DNA of 64,000 nt, from the NCBI RefSeq assembly GCF_000732605.1, contig NZ_JPME01000013.1, forward strand, positions 124,001-188,000, written 5' to 3'. The stretch's first letter is position 1; every line of letters begins with the position of its first letter. A model generated the notes under the pieces. That model was not told the DNA's origin and ran no database searches. It saw only the letters and a program-made list of their open reading frames with translations. The position numbers and the translations under genes were made by a program. Positions 38,516-47,084 of the stretch are shown piece after piece. This stretch comes from Lacrimispora celerecrescens. Its GTDB lineage: Bacteria > Bacillota > Clostridia > Lachnospirales > Lachnospiraceae.

Positions 38516-41253
38516 AGGATTTTTTGTGGACTTTTTGTAGATTTTTTGAAGCATTTCAGAAACCCCACCGGATCTTTATCATATAAAACAGTTAATAATC
38601 TATCACGAATTCCTCCATTTGGCATAAATGCATATTTTATTAAAGCCATCATTGCTGGGTGTTTAATCTTTATATTCTTTAAATCATCAATGCACATATC
38701 AAATCTCAACAACACTTTCTTATAATAATCTTCATCTTCTCTATTCAATTTATCTATATCTTTACTATAGCCATCCACAATATTAATTACTATTTCATAC
38801 TGTTTCCTATCTCTTGAATTATCAACCTTGTATTGAAACACCGCACTTAATGGGTAAGTTAATTTACACTGCTCTTTGTGTTCTCTTAAATCAATTACCT
38901 TCTCGTCTATAATCCCATATATGATATCCATAGGACAATTAAAGTAAGCTACTTCCTCGTCTTTTATTTTACATTTCTTCTTCCCCCGTTGAATGTCTGC
39001 ATAGAAAACCGGATATTTGAATTTAGGGTTCATGCAACTAAGTTCGCTCAACCTTTTCAATTCTGCATTAACATCTATATCAAAGTTACGTTTTGCTGAA
39101 TCAATGGCTACCTGTGCCATAACAGAGCAAATTATAAACACCTCTTCCAATTCTTTACTATTGCAGTTCTTATCATAATAATAACTTAGTGCTAATTGTG
39201 CTATATTGCTTGCCTGACCAATCGAAAGTTGAGCAGAAGAGATTCTATAATCCATTTGTGCATATGATGACATATCCTTACTGTATGGGCTTATTCCTTG
39301 CAATTCTATATCATTGGTTATAGTAGGGTATGTTAAATACGCCTTTCTCGCTAAATCCACCATCTCATTTTGATTAGTGGCATAAATAAAATCGCTGTCC
39401 AAATCTTGCCCATTTAATCGGCTCTGTATATCGGTGCCAATACCATTAATGATAATTACCTTATCGCCCAAATGAGAAAAGTACTTTTCAATAGATTCTG
39501 AATATGTATTTACAAGATGAGCAATATTATTTGGGGAATTATGCGGATTTCGAAAGCCGGCTATTCTCTCACCATCTTTAAATCTGGAAGTGTAACATTG
39601 GATACCGTCATCAATCACCTTAAAACACGGCTCTTTAATAAAATCTTGACCAGTTACTTTCATTAATAAAGCTATGGGATTTCCACAAATAGTAAGATTG
39701 TCCCCGTTCTGAAGTAGTTTTCCTAGCCGTAGCCTTTCCATTTTGAACTTGCTGATAATATCTCTCTTTTTTATCTTAAAGTATTCAGTGTATCTAAAAT
39801 TTTCATTCAATTGATCTAAAGCAATCAATACATTATTAATACTGTATTTAGAACTCGTTAATTGTAAATGCTCCATAAAAGCGTTGTGATTAAGTTTCAG
39901 TTTATTACAATATTCCACACTGGGACTGGCAATTTTTTCGAGAATATCTTTATCTACGGTTGGTATACTATTATTGACTTGATATGAACTTCTTTGTAAT
40001 TCTCCCCATTTACTCTTATGGGCGGTTTTCAATATGGAAAACATATCTCCACACTTTTTCATATATCTCTTATAATATTTATATGCTTTAGCCTTAGTCC
40101 CTCCCATCAGGTCAATAAACTTTATCCACTTAATTGAATTATGTGTTACAATAACCTTAATGTCTGATACTTTCATTTGATTACCAAACATATCTTCTAT
40201 GGTTTCAGTTTCATAATCAGCACCATAGTAATCCTTAAAATACTCTTGTAGACTTCCTCTAAATAAACATGATTTGAAAAAGTGGCTTCTACAATATATA
40301 AATCCTTCCATATCGGACGGAAATAAAGAATCATCAATCAATCCCATGCCGTCCCATAAAACATTGCTTACCTCTGCATTATCATTATGTTCAACATAGC
40401 ATTCTTTTTTATAGACAATGCTCTCCTTGGTTGGACAATTGTCTATTACGATGCCATTTTCTTTCAATGATTTTTCAGTCTTATAAATAAATTTAAAATT
40501 CGGATTATCTTTCAGCTTCTTTTTATAAAAGGTAAAATCAAAATTATTTATATAATCTTCGGTAGCATCAAAATCCAATACAGTTTCAAGATATGGGACT
40601 TCCTTGGTCTTTACCGATACTGCTTTCAGTATTGTAGAGACTTTTTTATCTTCTACGATTAAAATGTTATCTAATGGTAATTTAATATAATCTATTGCCG
40701 TAGCTGTTACCATTGTGCTATATGCTGACAATCCTACTATATCCGCATTTTCTGTTGGCATCTTCCTGTACAGATCCATTGTTATATATTTTATAGCTAC
40801 GTCATACAAGTTATCTCGTATGAAAATGCATTCTCCTTGTTTTGCCTTACCAGGGGAGCGCATCAGCATCTTATAATTGATGGTTTTCGTCTTTCCCTCT
40901 ATTACCTCGCCATCTTTATTATAGGTTTTCCAAGTAACACTAGCACCATTTTCATAATAATGCTCTCTTAGTTGTTTAGTAGTAAGGCGAGGTTTGTCAA
41001 CACCATTTATTGATTGCTTTTTTACGGAAAAATCAAATTTCATTACAATAAAATCCTTGCTGCGCCCTTTTCTATTAACAGTTACACCATGTTTTCTCAT
41101 ATACTCAGAAAACAAACTATCAGTGATTACGGCATCTCCCAGATCAAGAAATGCTTTGTCATAATTATTATTTACACAATATAAACTATTGGCCTGTATG
41201 CTCTTAATCCTTATTGGCTGCCCAACTGTATCCCCTATGACTATTACCTCCAT
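38497..41253 (-). CDS. Putative single-chain two-barrel RNA polymerase (YonO/QDE-1-like)
   Basis: 918 residues. The key evidence is at 566-625: GFRNPHNSPNNI, a predicted strand DKVIIINGIG, then NGQDLDSDFIYATNQ with Asp617, Asp619 and Asp621. This matches the order R-x-P...P-x-D-I, ...vvFxxxG..., SGxDLDGDxYxV of the metal-binding double-psi barrel in QDE-1-type RNA polymerases and in the SPbeta phage polymerase YonO, with Ser620 replacing the usual Gly of DxDGD. Length (YonO is about 900 residues) and mobile-element context also fit. The rest shows Lys-rich segments such as KLRLGKLLQ-like RLRLGKLLQNGDNLTICGNP, comparable to the first barrel. No multisubunit polymerase contamination is possible, since the gene is a single chain. 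It could transcribe the tape-measure block downstream. Identification rests on motif reading only. Confidence 0.72.
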   Translation of the reverse strand: MEVIVIGDTVGQPIRIKSIQANSLYCVNNNYDKAFLDLGDAVITDSLFSEYMRKHGVTVNRKGRSKDFIVMKFDFSVKKQSINGVDKPRLTTKQLREHYYENGASVTWKTYNKDGEVIEGKTKTINYKMLMRSPGKAKQGECIFIRDNLYDVAIKYITMDLYRKMPTENADIVGLSAYSTMVTATAIDYIKLPLDNILIVEDKKVSTILKAVSVKTKEVPYLETVLDFDATEDYINNFDFTFYKKKLKDNPNFKFIYKTEKSLKENGIVIDNCPTKESIVYKKECYVEHNDNAEVSNVLWDGMGLIDDSLFPSDMEGFIYCRSHFFKSCLFRGSLQEYFKDYYGADYETETIEDMFGNQMKVSDIKVIVTHNSIKWIKFIDLMGGTKAKAYKYYKRYMKKCGDMFSILKTAHKSKWGELQRSSYQVNNSIPTVDKDILEKIASPSVEYCNKLKLNHNAFMEHLQLTSSKYSINNVLIALDQLNENFRYTEYFKIKKRDIISKFKMERLRLGKLLQNGDNLTICGNPIALLMKVTGQDFIKEPCFKVIDDGIQCYTSRFKDGERIAGFRNPHNSPNNIAHLVNTYSESIEKYFSHLGDKVIIINGIGTDIQSRLNGQDLDSDFIYATNQNEMVDLARKAYLTYPTITNDIELQGISPYSKDMSSYAQMDYRISSAQLSIGQASNIAQLALSYYYDKNCNSKELEEVFIICSVMAQVAIDSAKRNFDIDVNAELKRLSELSCMNPKFKYPVFYADIQRGKKKCKIKDEEVAYFNCPMDIIYGIIDEKVIDLREHKEQCKLTYPLSAVFQYKVDNSRDRKQYEIVINIVDGYSKDIDKLNREDEDYYKKVLLRFDMCIDDLKNIKIKHPAMMALIKYAFMPNGGIRDRLLTVLYDKDPVGFLKCFKKSTKSPQKILETVDL

Positions 41254-41351
41254 TCTTATATCACCCTGACGACCTAGATTAAATATAGACCGTCAAATTT
41301 CCATCACTAGCAAAGTGCAATTTTATGGTAATGCTCATGTACGCTTCCAGC

Positions 41352-41480
41352 CCCCCAGATTGGGGGTATCGGATATCTTTCCATTTTACCTACCCCCACT
41401 ATGGGGTTGACCTGAATCCTTAATAGTCTTACCCCTAGAAATAAGGGGTATGCTCTATAGCCGAGCAGTCTTATACCCCT
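41352..41480. repeat. Cluster of short C/G hairpins with recurring TACCCCT/AGGGGTA
   Basis: Three stem-loops occur within 100 bases: CCCCC-AGATT-GGGGG (41352-41366), CCCCA-CTA-TGGGG (41394-41406) and TACCCCT-AGAAATA-AGGGGTA (41430-41450). A further TACCCCT at 41474-41480 can pair with the third right arm, so alternative folds exist. The cluster lies between the 101-residue gene and the polymerase gene and is unlike the surrounding AT-rich DNA. Confidence 0.8.
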
Positions 41481-41760
41481 TACTTTGAGGATGATGCTTA
41501 TTCCAATTATTTCTGATTTCACATTGTTTTTCAGCACTATCATAACTGTCAAATACTTGGTCTGATTTATACTTCTTTGCAGGATTAGAAGCAAATCTGT
41601 AATATATGAATTTTCTTTCTTGCTTCTTTTTATTTGATGTACTGACTCTTTCTTGAATATCGGCTATTTTTTCTGTATATTCTTTTACATGCCACTTATG
41701 TACACCTTTGCTGTTTTTCTTTCTATAAATCACAAATACTACTTGTCCAATATTAAACAT
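41455..41760 (-). CDS. Small unknown basic protein
   Basis: 101 residues starting MFNIGQVVFVIYRKKNSKGVHKW; beta-rich N-terminus with a KOW-like look (GQVVFVIYRKK), then a Lys/Tyr-rich part. GGAGG lies seven bases upstream of the ATG at 41760; the open frame extends 14 codons further without support. Its 3' end overlaps the hairpin cluster. Function unknown; the pattern resembles small plasmid or phage proteins with an SH3-like fold. Confidence 0.65.
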   Translation of the reverse strand: MFNIGQVVFVIYRKKNSKGVHKWHVKEYTEKIADIQERVSTSNKKKQERKFIYYRFASNPAKKYKSDQVFDSYDSAEKQCEIRNNWNKHHPQSKGYKTARL

Positions 41761-41837
41761 ATAATTTCCTCCAATACATCTTCTGATGACTTTTCTAACC
41801 AACCATATTTTACTAACGGTTCATCAAATTCCTTAAA

Positions 41838-43025
41838 TCAGATTCCCCACGTTACTTTCAATTCGTTCAAATATAGCATATCTTCCATGTTTCCATCTTC
41901 ATTATCAGGGTGAAAATTTTTAGCCAATATCCGAAAACATTTCTTATAAAAATCTTTATTACAATCTGAAATAACGGTTGTTGTAGTTTTAGACTTTTCA
42001 TATGTTTCGCTCCATTTATCAGTACGCTTATAAAAATCCTCTATATCTTCCACATGAGCCTTTTTCCATAGCATAATAAAATCATTTTTATATTTTTCTG
42101 GTATATGCCTCATCCAAATGGGATCTGGTGTCTCATCAGAATATACACTGCATTCAATATAAATTTCCTTGTGTCCATTTAGTTCTATAAAAAATCTGCA
42201 AGCTCTACTAAGACCAAGTGAATCATCTTCTATGAACTCATATTGCAAATCGCATTTTATATTAAACGCTTCAAACAAAGAGCTTCTTCTACGCATTAGA
42301 GATTCCCTTTCTGTTCTCAAAGTAGATATTTCTTTGTCTATTTCATTCATGCGATTATCAAATTTATCAAGTCTATGTTCAATAGTACTTTCTTCTTTAT
42401 TTGGGACTGGATTCTTAATAGACTGGTAAGCCTTATCAATTGACATTTCCTTTTTTCTAACCTTATCAATTACTTCCGCATTTTCAGATTTCATTACCTT
42501 GTCTAATTTATGATAGCTACCTTCAGATATTCCCACCTTTTTGGCTTTCTCTTTTCTGGCATTAACTGTTGTCAAATTTGACAAACCTTTACCACCATCA
42601 GATTGATTTTTCTTTGCCATTGCCTTAATAAGATCACTATATTTCTCCACAACCTCATATCTATCTACTTCCGATAAATTACGTCTTGCTAGCTGATTTT
42701 CAAACATATACTTCTTCACTTCATCTTTTGTATCAAATACTAACCAGTCAAAACACCATGACGGCAATTCAATATTATGTTTCTGACATATTTTAAATCT
42801 GTTATGCCCATCAATAATATAAGACTTTGCAATCTGATCATTGTCGCAATTAAGTTCCTCTTCAGGTGGACACCATAGTTGAATCCTACTGGAATGTTGC
42901 ATGAAACCATTTTGAAGAAGACTTTTTTCTAATGTTTCATAATCATCTTTTGATAAAGCTGGTAATAAATTCTCTAACTCTGGATCAATTTCTATATTAT
43001 TGCTATTCACAAATCGTACATTCAT
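41838..43025 (-). CDS. ParB-like nuclease-fold protein with C-terminal J-domain-like module
   Basis: 395 residues. N-terminal ParB/sulfiredoxin-like domain (about 1-120) with LSKDDYETLEKSLLQNGF and the signature IIDGHNRFKICQKH, then a helix-turn-helix region (NLSEVDRYEVVEKY, AKKVGISEGSYHKLDKVM). A coiled coil follows near 215-250 (ESTIEHRLDKFDNRMNEIDKEIS...). The last 35 residues read FYKKCFRILAKNFHPDNEDGNMEDM, a J-domain-like helix II with His-Pro-Asp at 372-374. A ParB domain joined to a J-like module is unusual. It lies in line with the polymerase gene and six bases from the next gene, so it is part of the element core. Role may be partition, transcription or recruitment of host DnaK (inference). 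Confidence 0.78.
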   Translation of the reverse strand: MNVRFVNSNNIEIDPELENLLPALSKDDYETLEKSLLQNGFMQHSSRIQLWCPPEEELNCDNDQIAKSYIIDGHNRFKICQKHNIELPSWCFDWLVFDTKDEVKKYMFENQLARRNLSEVDRYEVVEKYSDLIKAMAKKNQSDGGKGLSNLTTVNARKEKAKKVGISEGSYHKLDKVMKSENAEVIDKVRKKEMSIDKAYQSIKNPVPNKEESTIEHRLDKFDNRMNEIDKEISTLRTERESLMRRRSSLFEAFNIKCDLQYEFIEDDSLGLSRACRFFIELNGHKEIYIECSVYSDETPDPIWMRHIPEKYKNDFIMLWKKAHVEDIEDFYKRTDKWSETYEKSKTTTTVISDCNKDFYKKCFRILAKNFHPDNEDGNMEDMLYLNELKVTWGI

Positions 43026-43030
43026 ATATT

Positions 43031-43384
43031 TTAGTTCTCCTTTCCCCTACAGGAATAGTCTATGTTTTTAATAAGTTCCACAATTTCCACCACATTTTTC
43101 ATGGGAACAACTCTCTTATCTACACCTGAAATAGTATCTTTGATAACAGCACCATCTAATCCATAGTCGTTTACCAACACATTTGTAACATAGGTACGAT
43201 ATTTCATATTTTCCTGTAATTCTTGATTCCACCTTTTATATGAATCACATATTCCACCATGCTGAAATCTTTTACGATTGTAGGCACATCTTCTAATTTC
43301 CAATTCCAATGTAGATAGTGAACCCATAAGTAAATCTACAGACAATATCTTATTTAATAAATCTTCTTTCATTTCACTGGTCAA
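43031..43384 (-). CDS. Unknown 117-residue protein, TTG start
   Basis: Helical protein (MTSEMKEDLLNKILSVDLLMGSLSTLELEIRRCAYNRKRFQHGG...). AGGAGG lies eight bases before the TTG at 43384. Its stop is six bases before the ParB-like gene start, so the two are probably cotranscribed. A large structured noncoding region lies immediately upstream. Function unknown. Confidence 0.6.
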   Translation of the reverse strand: MTSEMKEDLLNKILSVDLLMGSLSTLELEIRRCAYNRKRFQHGGICDSYKRWNQELQENMKYRTYVTNVLVNDYGLDGAVIKDTISGVDKRVVPMKNVVEIVELIKNIDYSCRGKEN

Positions 43385-43416
43385 GTATTAATCCTCCTAA
43401 AAACAAATAATTTTGA

Positions 43417-43663
43417 CGACGCTTGGCACAAGCGGAGCATTCTTTGTGAACGCTTTTTTCACAAAGCCACTGTCTGTAAGACAACACAAGATGGAAGTCT
43501 TATTGATTGTCCTACGGACAGTGGCACCCCTTTGTGCCAAAGGTGTGAACACTCAAACAACTAGCGTTGTTTTCGTCGCTGTGATTTATTACTTTTTAAA
43601 AGTTGAACATTTAAACGTAGTATATACGATGTTTACTATATGCTTTTTAATTGTTCAACTTTT
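43417..43663. other. Gene-free locus with a chain of strong hairpins (candidate structured RNA or origin)
   Basis: The 43385-43799 gap holds no convincing gene. Within it lie consecutive stem-loops: GCTTG-GCA-CAAGC (43421-43433); CTTTGTGAA with TTCACAAAG (43442-43466); a 19-base stem, 43466-43484 with 43507-43525 (17 Watson-Crick pairs, one G-T, one mismatch); CCTTTG-TGC-CAAAGG (43529-43543); AACAAC-TAGC-GTTGTT (43556-43571). CGACG (43417) and CGTCG (43574) can close the set into a multibranch fold. A further perfect 12-base inverted repeat, AAAAGTTGAACA (43598) with its complement (43652), follows. Strand is unknown. Confidence 0.75.
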
Positions 43664-43799
43664 TATGCTCCTAGAACCTTACCCCAACATTAAAAATAAT
43701 TAGATCAAAACTTTCAACCTATTCCTCAAACTTGACTACCTTTTTTGAGCGAATCTTCTATTATAAGCTTTACGCCCAAAAATGACAGTCAAACGATGA

Positions 43800-45392
43800 T
43801 TAACCGCCTTCAATTTCGGGATCATGCTGAACAATTTTCCAGGCAGACTTATACACCCTTTTTATTTTCTTACCATTTTCAGTTGTGGAATACCTGGTCG
43901 TAGAGAATTGTTTTATACGATAATCAATCTCCCTCTCTTCCAATACATCATTAAGAGTCTTTAGTTTCTTTAATTGCTTTCCATCCTGTTTTGCATTAAT
44001 CTTTTTTATAAGCTCACTTCTGTCTCTCACTTGCAGCATTATTACATTTTCCTTTATCAGTGATTCAAGATAACTTTCCAAGTCATATTCTTCATTTATC
44101 AGCCTGTAATCACAACGCCCACGTGCTTCATCGTAAAAACCAAAAGTTATCGCTAAATATTTACAATATCCGAATTTTCCATATTTTTTCATCATTAATT
44201 CATAATCAGCAATATCTTCTCTCTTTTTAAAATACATCAGCTCATTGACCTTTTTAGTGTATGAATTACTTATGATATCTCCGGTTTTATTATAGGTGTG
44301 ATCGTCATAAAGAATATTGTTTATATCGTTTTGCATAGGATACTTCTCAATCAGTTTGTCCATGGAATATGAATTTTTCATGTAAAATTCTGCCATTTCC
44401 ACTTTCTGCTCCATACTCCTTTTGAGTCCAGCCAGTTTTTGATTATTTAATATTTTAATATATATGTTGACTTTATCATCATCATCTTGAATACGCTTTC
44501 TTCCCATGCACTGAATTAGCGAACCAATATCTACAATATCTATTATTATGTGCTTTAATTCTCTATCAATTATGTTTATTCCAGCATCAAAACATGAAGT
44601 TGTAATTAAAAACTGTTCATTAAACTTTTGTTCCATCAGCATTTTATTTATTTTTTCTTTGTCTACGGCATCATAATATTTATTATTATTGGCACTACAA
44701 TTGAATAAACAATGTTTTTTATACTTTAAATAAAGCTTATAAGCTTTTTCTGCCGATTGTATAAAGAAAATACCTTTATCACCATTTTCAATACCCTCTT
44801 TAATAAACTCTTCCATGGTGGCATCTTTATGAAAGAATGTTAATTTATTTATAAATGAATAATCTTTAGGTATATCATATTCAATGGCATCATCTATTCC
44901 CTGTTTCATCATGTATTTTTTCATGTAATTTGCCATATTATCACCTGTTGCAGACATAAAAAGCTTGATCGAATTAGTCTGGTTTATAATCGTATTAAAT
45001 GAAATTGCCGTTTTGTTATTAAAACTACTGTCGTTAAAAAAGTAATGAAATTCATCACAAATAATGTATTGATAATCATTCAGATTAATCTTCTTTGTAT
45101 TCTTCAACCTTGAATATTCCAATGATTGATAGGTAATAACAGTAATAACATCACTTTTTGCATCATTCTCAATTTCACATTTAAACTGTTCAACACAATT
45201 AGAGCGATGAATTAGCATTAATATTTTTCCACCCGTTTCATTGGCTAACCGATATAACGTATGTTTACAAAAGTAACTTTTCCCGACTCCAGTACCAGCA
45301 GAAATTAATACATTACTACCTTTTTTCCAAGATCTAGCATCTTCTTCTTTTATGATATCTGTCACTCTTACTTTTTGCTTGATATTTGCCAA
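43800..45392 (-). CDS. Superfamily 2 helicase (DEAD/DEAH-like)
   Basis: 530-residue ATP-dependent nucleic-acid helicase. Motif I AGTGVGKS (32-39), motif Ia near LIHRSN, motif II DEFH (113-116), motif III SAT (147-149), a second RecA domain with IFFIQSAEKA and TTSCFDAGINI, and motif VI QCMGRKR (294-300). The C-terminal 200 residues are unrecognised. It resembles replication or late-transcription helicases of large phages and plasmids. Same strand as the tubulin genes upstream; a noncoding structured locus lies downstream. No DNA polymerase or primase is recognisable in the element. Confidence 0.87.
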   Translation of the reverse strand: MANIKQKVRVTDIIKEEDARSWKKGSNVLISAGTGVGKSYFCKHTLYRLANETGGKILMLIHRSNCVEQFKCEIENDAKSDVITVITYQSLEYSRLKNTKKINLNDYQYIICDEFHYFFNDSSFNNKTAISFNTIINQTNSIKLFMSATGDNMANYMKKYMMKQGIDDAIEYDIPKDYSFINKLTFFHKDATMEEFIKEGIENGDKGIFFIQSAEKAYKLYLKYKKHCLFNCSANNNKYYDAVDKEKINKMLMEQKFNEQFLITTSCFDAGINIIDRELKHIIIDIVDIGSLIQCMGRKRIQDDDDKVNIYIKILNNQKLAGLKRSMEQKVEMAEFYMKNSYSMDKLIEKYPMQNDINNILYDDHTYNKTGDIISNSYTKKVNELMYFKKREDIADYELMMKKYGKFGYCKYLAITFGFYDEARGRCDYRLINEEYDLESYLESLIKENVIMLQVRDRSELIKKINAKQDGKQLKKLKTLNDVLEEREIDYRIKQFSTTRYSTTENGKKIKRVYKSAWKIVQHDPEIEGG

Positions 45393-45398
45393 TAGACG

Positions 45399-45602
45399 TT
45401 ACACCTCCTTTTTGGGGAACTGCTTCATCGTATTGTGCAAAGCTGCTGTGTCTTGAAACAAAAATACCTTGAATCGAGGATCAATCTCGCTATCGCTAAC
45501 TTTTAAAATCTCGTGACCATTTCTGCATAGCCAATTTGTCATGCTCAATGATCGGATGATCATGTACTGTGCCTTATTTTCCTTCTGGTAATCACTTGTC
45601 AA
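45399..45602 (-). CDS. DUF5659-like small protein
   Basis: 67 residues with the pattern YMIIRSLSMTNWLCRNGHEILKVSDSEIDPRFKVFLFQDTAALHNTMKQF, which resembles DUF5659 proteins common in Firmicute phages and mobile elements. TTG start with AAAGGAG at a rather long distance. Its stop is six bases before the helicase start, so it is cotranscribed. Function unknown. Confidence 0.65.
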   Translation of the reverse strand: MTSDYQKENKAQYMIIRSLSMTNWLCRNGHEILKVSDSEIDPRFKVFLFQDTAALHNTMKQFPKKEV

Positions 45603-45657
45603 TATCTTATCTTTCTCCTTTTACATTATTTGGGGGTGAATCTATAACACTAAAATG

Positions 45658-45704
45658 ACTTCATGTTAAATTGGTATTTACTTCATATTTCATTGGTACT
45701 TCAT
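45658..45704. repeat. Three short ACTTCAT repeats downstream of the tubulin gene
   Basis: ACTTCAT occurs at 45658, 45680 and 45698; the last two are preceded by ATTGGTA. They fill the 120-base gap between tubZ and the DUF5659-like gene. Possibly binding sites of TubR or another element regulator; could be chance in AT-rich DNA. Confidence 0.4.
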
Positions 45705-45725
45705 TGGCATATACTGACATTTCCG

Positions 45726-46790
45726 CTATTTTGTCGTTCTCATCTGCTTTAGTAGTTCCAATTTGCTAAGTTTTTTAGCAGGTGTAGCCTTTACAGGTAC
45801 GATCTCATCTTCTAAGTCCAAATTTGACAGCTTTTTTACTGCCGATTGATGAGAACGCTTACGCTCTGCAAATCCCTGTTTAGCAAGCTCTCCTAATTTT
45901 GAAATATGTTCAATAGGATAACTCAATCCAGACACAGCAACCAGTGTATTTTTGCCATTATAGCCCTCAAAGACATTCAAGGGCTTCCCTACCTCTGATA
46001 CAATAGCGTCAGTGTTTATGTCATTCTCTCCGGAATGAATAATGCCAATCAGACCACACTTCTTATCGTTTTCAAGAGGTGCAAAGATACCAGTTCTAAC
46101 CAATTTATCGACAAGCATTTCCTGTTTATCCTTACCTGTCAAGCTAAGTACCATAGCACCTGAATCTCTTAACATTTCCAATCTTTCGGAAGTGTCGAAG
46201 TTATTCAGTTCTCCCACTGATTCATCTGTCAGGAATGAGTCCAACAATTTAGCAAAAGTATTATTGATCCACTTCAAACCTGTCGTTGCATTCGTCACAC
46301 TATTATTAATGAAGAAACTGGCTCCCAACCCTTCAATCTCTTGTAACTCTGCAATAGACTGATAAGCGTTTTTATGCTTACCTATAGGCTCGTTAAGTGC
46401 CGGTAAAAATGGGACTGGACATATTACCTTATCTGGACTGCCCTCATCATCTACCGATTCCAACAACTGCTCCAGTATGTATGTTGACAAACCGGCTCCA
46501 GTGCTGCCACCTGATCCATACAATAGAAAAATAATCTTCTGTTCCACGTTCTGAAGAGCTTCTAATAAATCCATGTTTTGTTGTAGGCATTCAATAGCCT
46601 TTTCTCTACGACCACCGAAGCCATCAAAGCCATGTAACTTAAAGATGTTCTTCACATTCCCCAGCAGCTTCAAGTCCTGTTCAGATCCATTGATGAACAT
46701 TGCTGCATAGCCATTATCTGCTTGGATTTTAGCATTTTTACAGCCGCAATTTCCAACTCCAATAAATAACACATCGTTCTTTAAACTCAT
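45726..46790 (-). CDS. tubZ: TubZ-like tubulin/FtsZ-family GTPase
   Basis: 354-residue cytomotive GTPase. The tubulin signature is GSGGSTGAG at 92-100, preceded by the Rossmann start NDVLFIGVGNCGCKNA and the N-x-x-x-D-like nucleotide segments; the C-terminal tail is Lys-rich (KKLSKLELLKQMRTTK), as in plasmid and phage TubZ. It overlaps the winged-helix gene upstream by four bases, the layout of type III partition loci. Expected role: form treadmilling filaments that segregate or position the element DNA. Its presence implies an extrachromosomal or phage-like stage. Confidence 0.87.
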   Translation of the reverse strand: MSLKNDVLFIGVGNCGCKNAKIQADNGYAAMFINGSEQDLKLLGNVKNIFKLHGFDGFGGRREKAIECLQQNMDLLEALQNVEQKIIFLLYGSGGSTGAGLSTYILEQLLESVDDEGSPDKVICPVPFLPALNEPIGKHKNAYQSIAELQEIEGLGASFFINNSVTNATTGLKWINNTFAKLLDSFLTDESVGELNNFDTSERLEMLRDSGAMVLSLTGKDKQEMLVDKLVRTGIFAPLENDKKCGLIGIIHSGENDINTDAIVSEVGKPLNVFEGYNGKNTLVAVSGLSYPIEHISKLGELAKQGFAERKRSHQSAVKKLSNLDLEDEIVPVKATPAKKLSKLELLKQMRTTK

Positions 46791-47053
46791 TTAATTCCTC
46801 CCTCAATTAAATTAATCCCTTTTTCCATAATATAGTAGGTATCCGAATGATCATCAATGACCCCTTTCGCAACATACCCAGCTTTTACAAGTTTCTGTAA
46901 CTTTTTATACACCGTCATTCTGGCACCCAATGCACCGCCAGCTTCTTCTAGCAATTCTGTAATTGTGCAACTATTAAAATGATCTTTGCAATCATTCGCA
47001 TGGAGTTGTCTTAAAAGCATATACGCCAAGCGGTTAATCTCATTTGATTCCAT
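46787..47053 (-). CDS. tubR: TubR-like winged-helix DNA-binding protein
   Basis: About 88 residues with a winged-helix fold: INRLAYMLLRQLHAND, LLEEAGGALGARMTVYKKLQKLVKAGYVAKGVIDDHSDTYYIMEKG. It is coupled to tubZ (ATGA overlap) and is the presumptive centromere-binding adaptor. I chose the ATG at 47053; an in-frame ATG at 47074 would add seven residues but has no ribosome site. I did not find a clear iteron centromere upstream, only an imperfect palindrome AGCAAG...CTTGCT at 47087-47110. Confidence 0.75.
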   Translation of the reverse strand: MESNEINRLAYMLLRQLHANDCKDHFNSCTITELLEEAGGALGARMTVYKKLQKLVKAGYVAKGVIDDHSDTYYIMEKGINLIEGGIK

Positions 47054-47084
47054 CACTTTGCATTGTCCTTTCATCTATTTTGGT

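Noticed and set aside
41307-41594. Open frame of 95 codons on the minus strand through the C/G hairpin cluster
   Set aside because: It overlaps the well-supported 101-residue gene in another frame, has no ribosome site, and its composition follows the hairpin repeats.
43413-43703. Open frame of 96 codons on the plus strand in the structured locus
   Set aside because: No ribosome site, opposite to all neighbours, and the sequence is explained by stem-loops.
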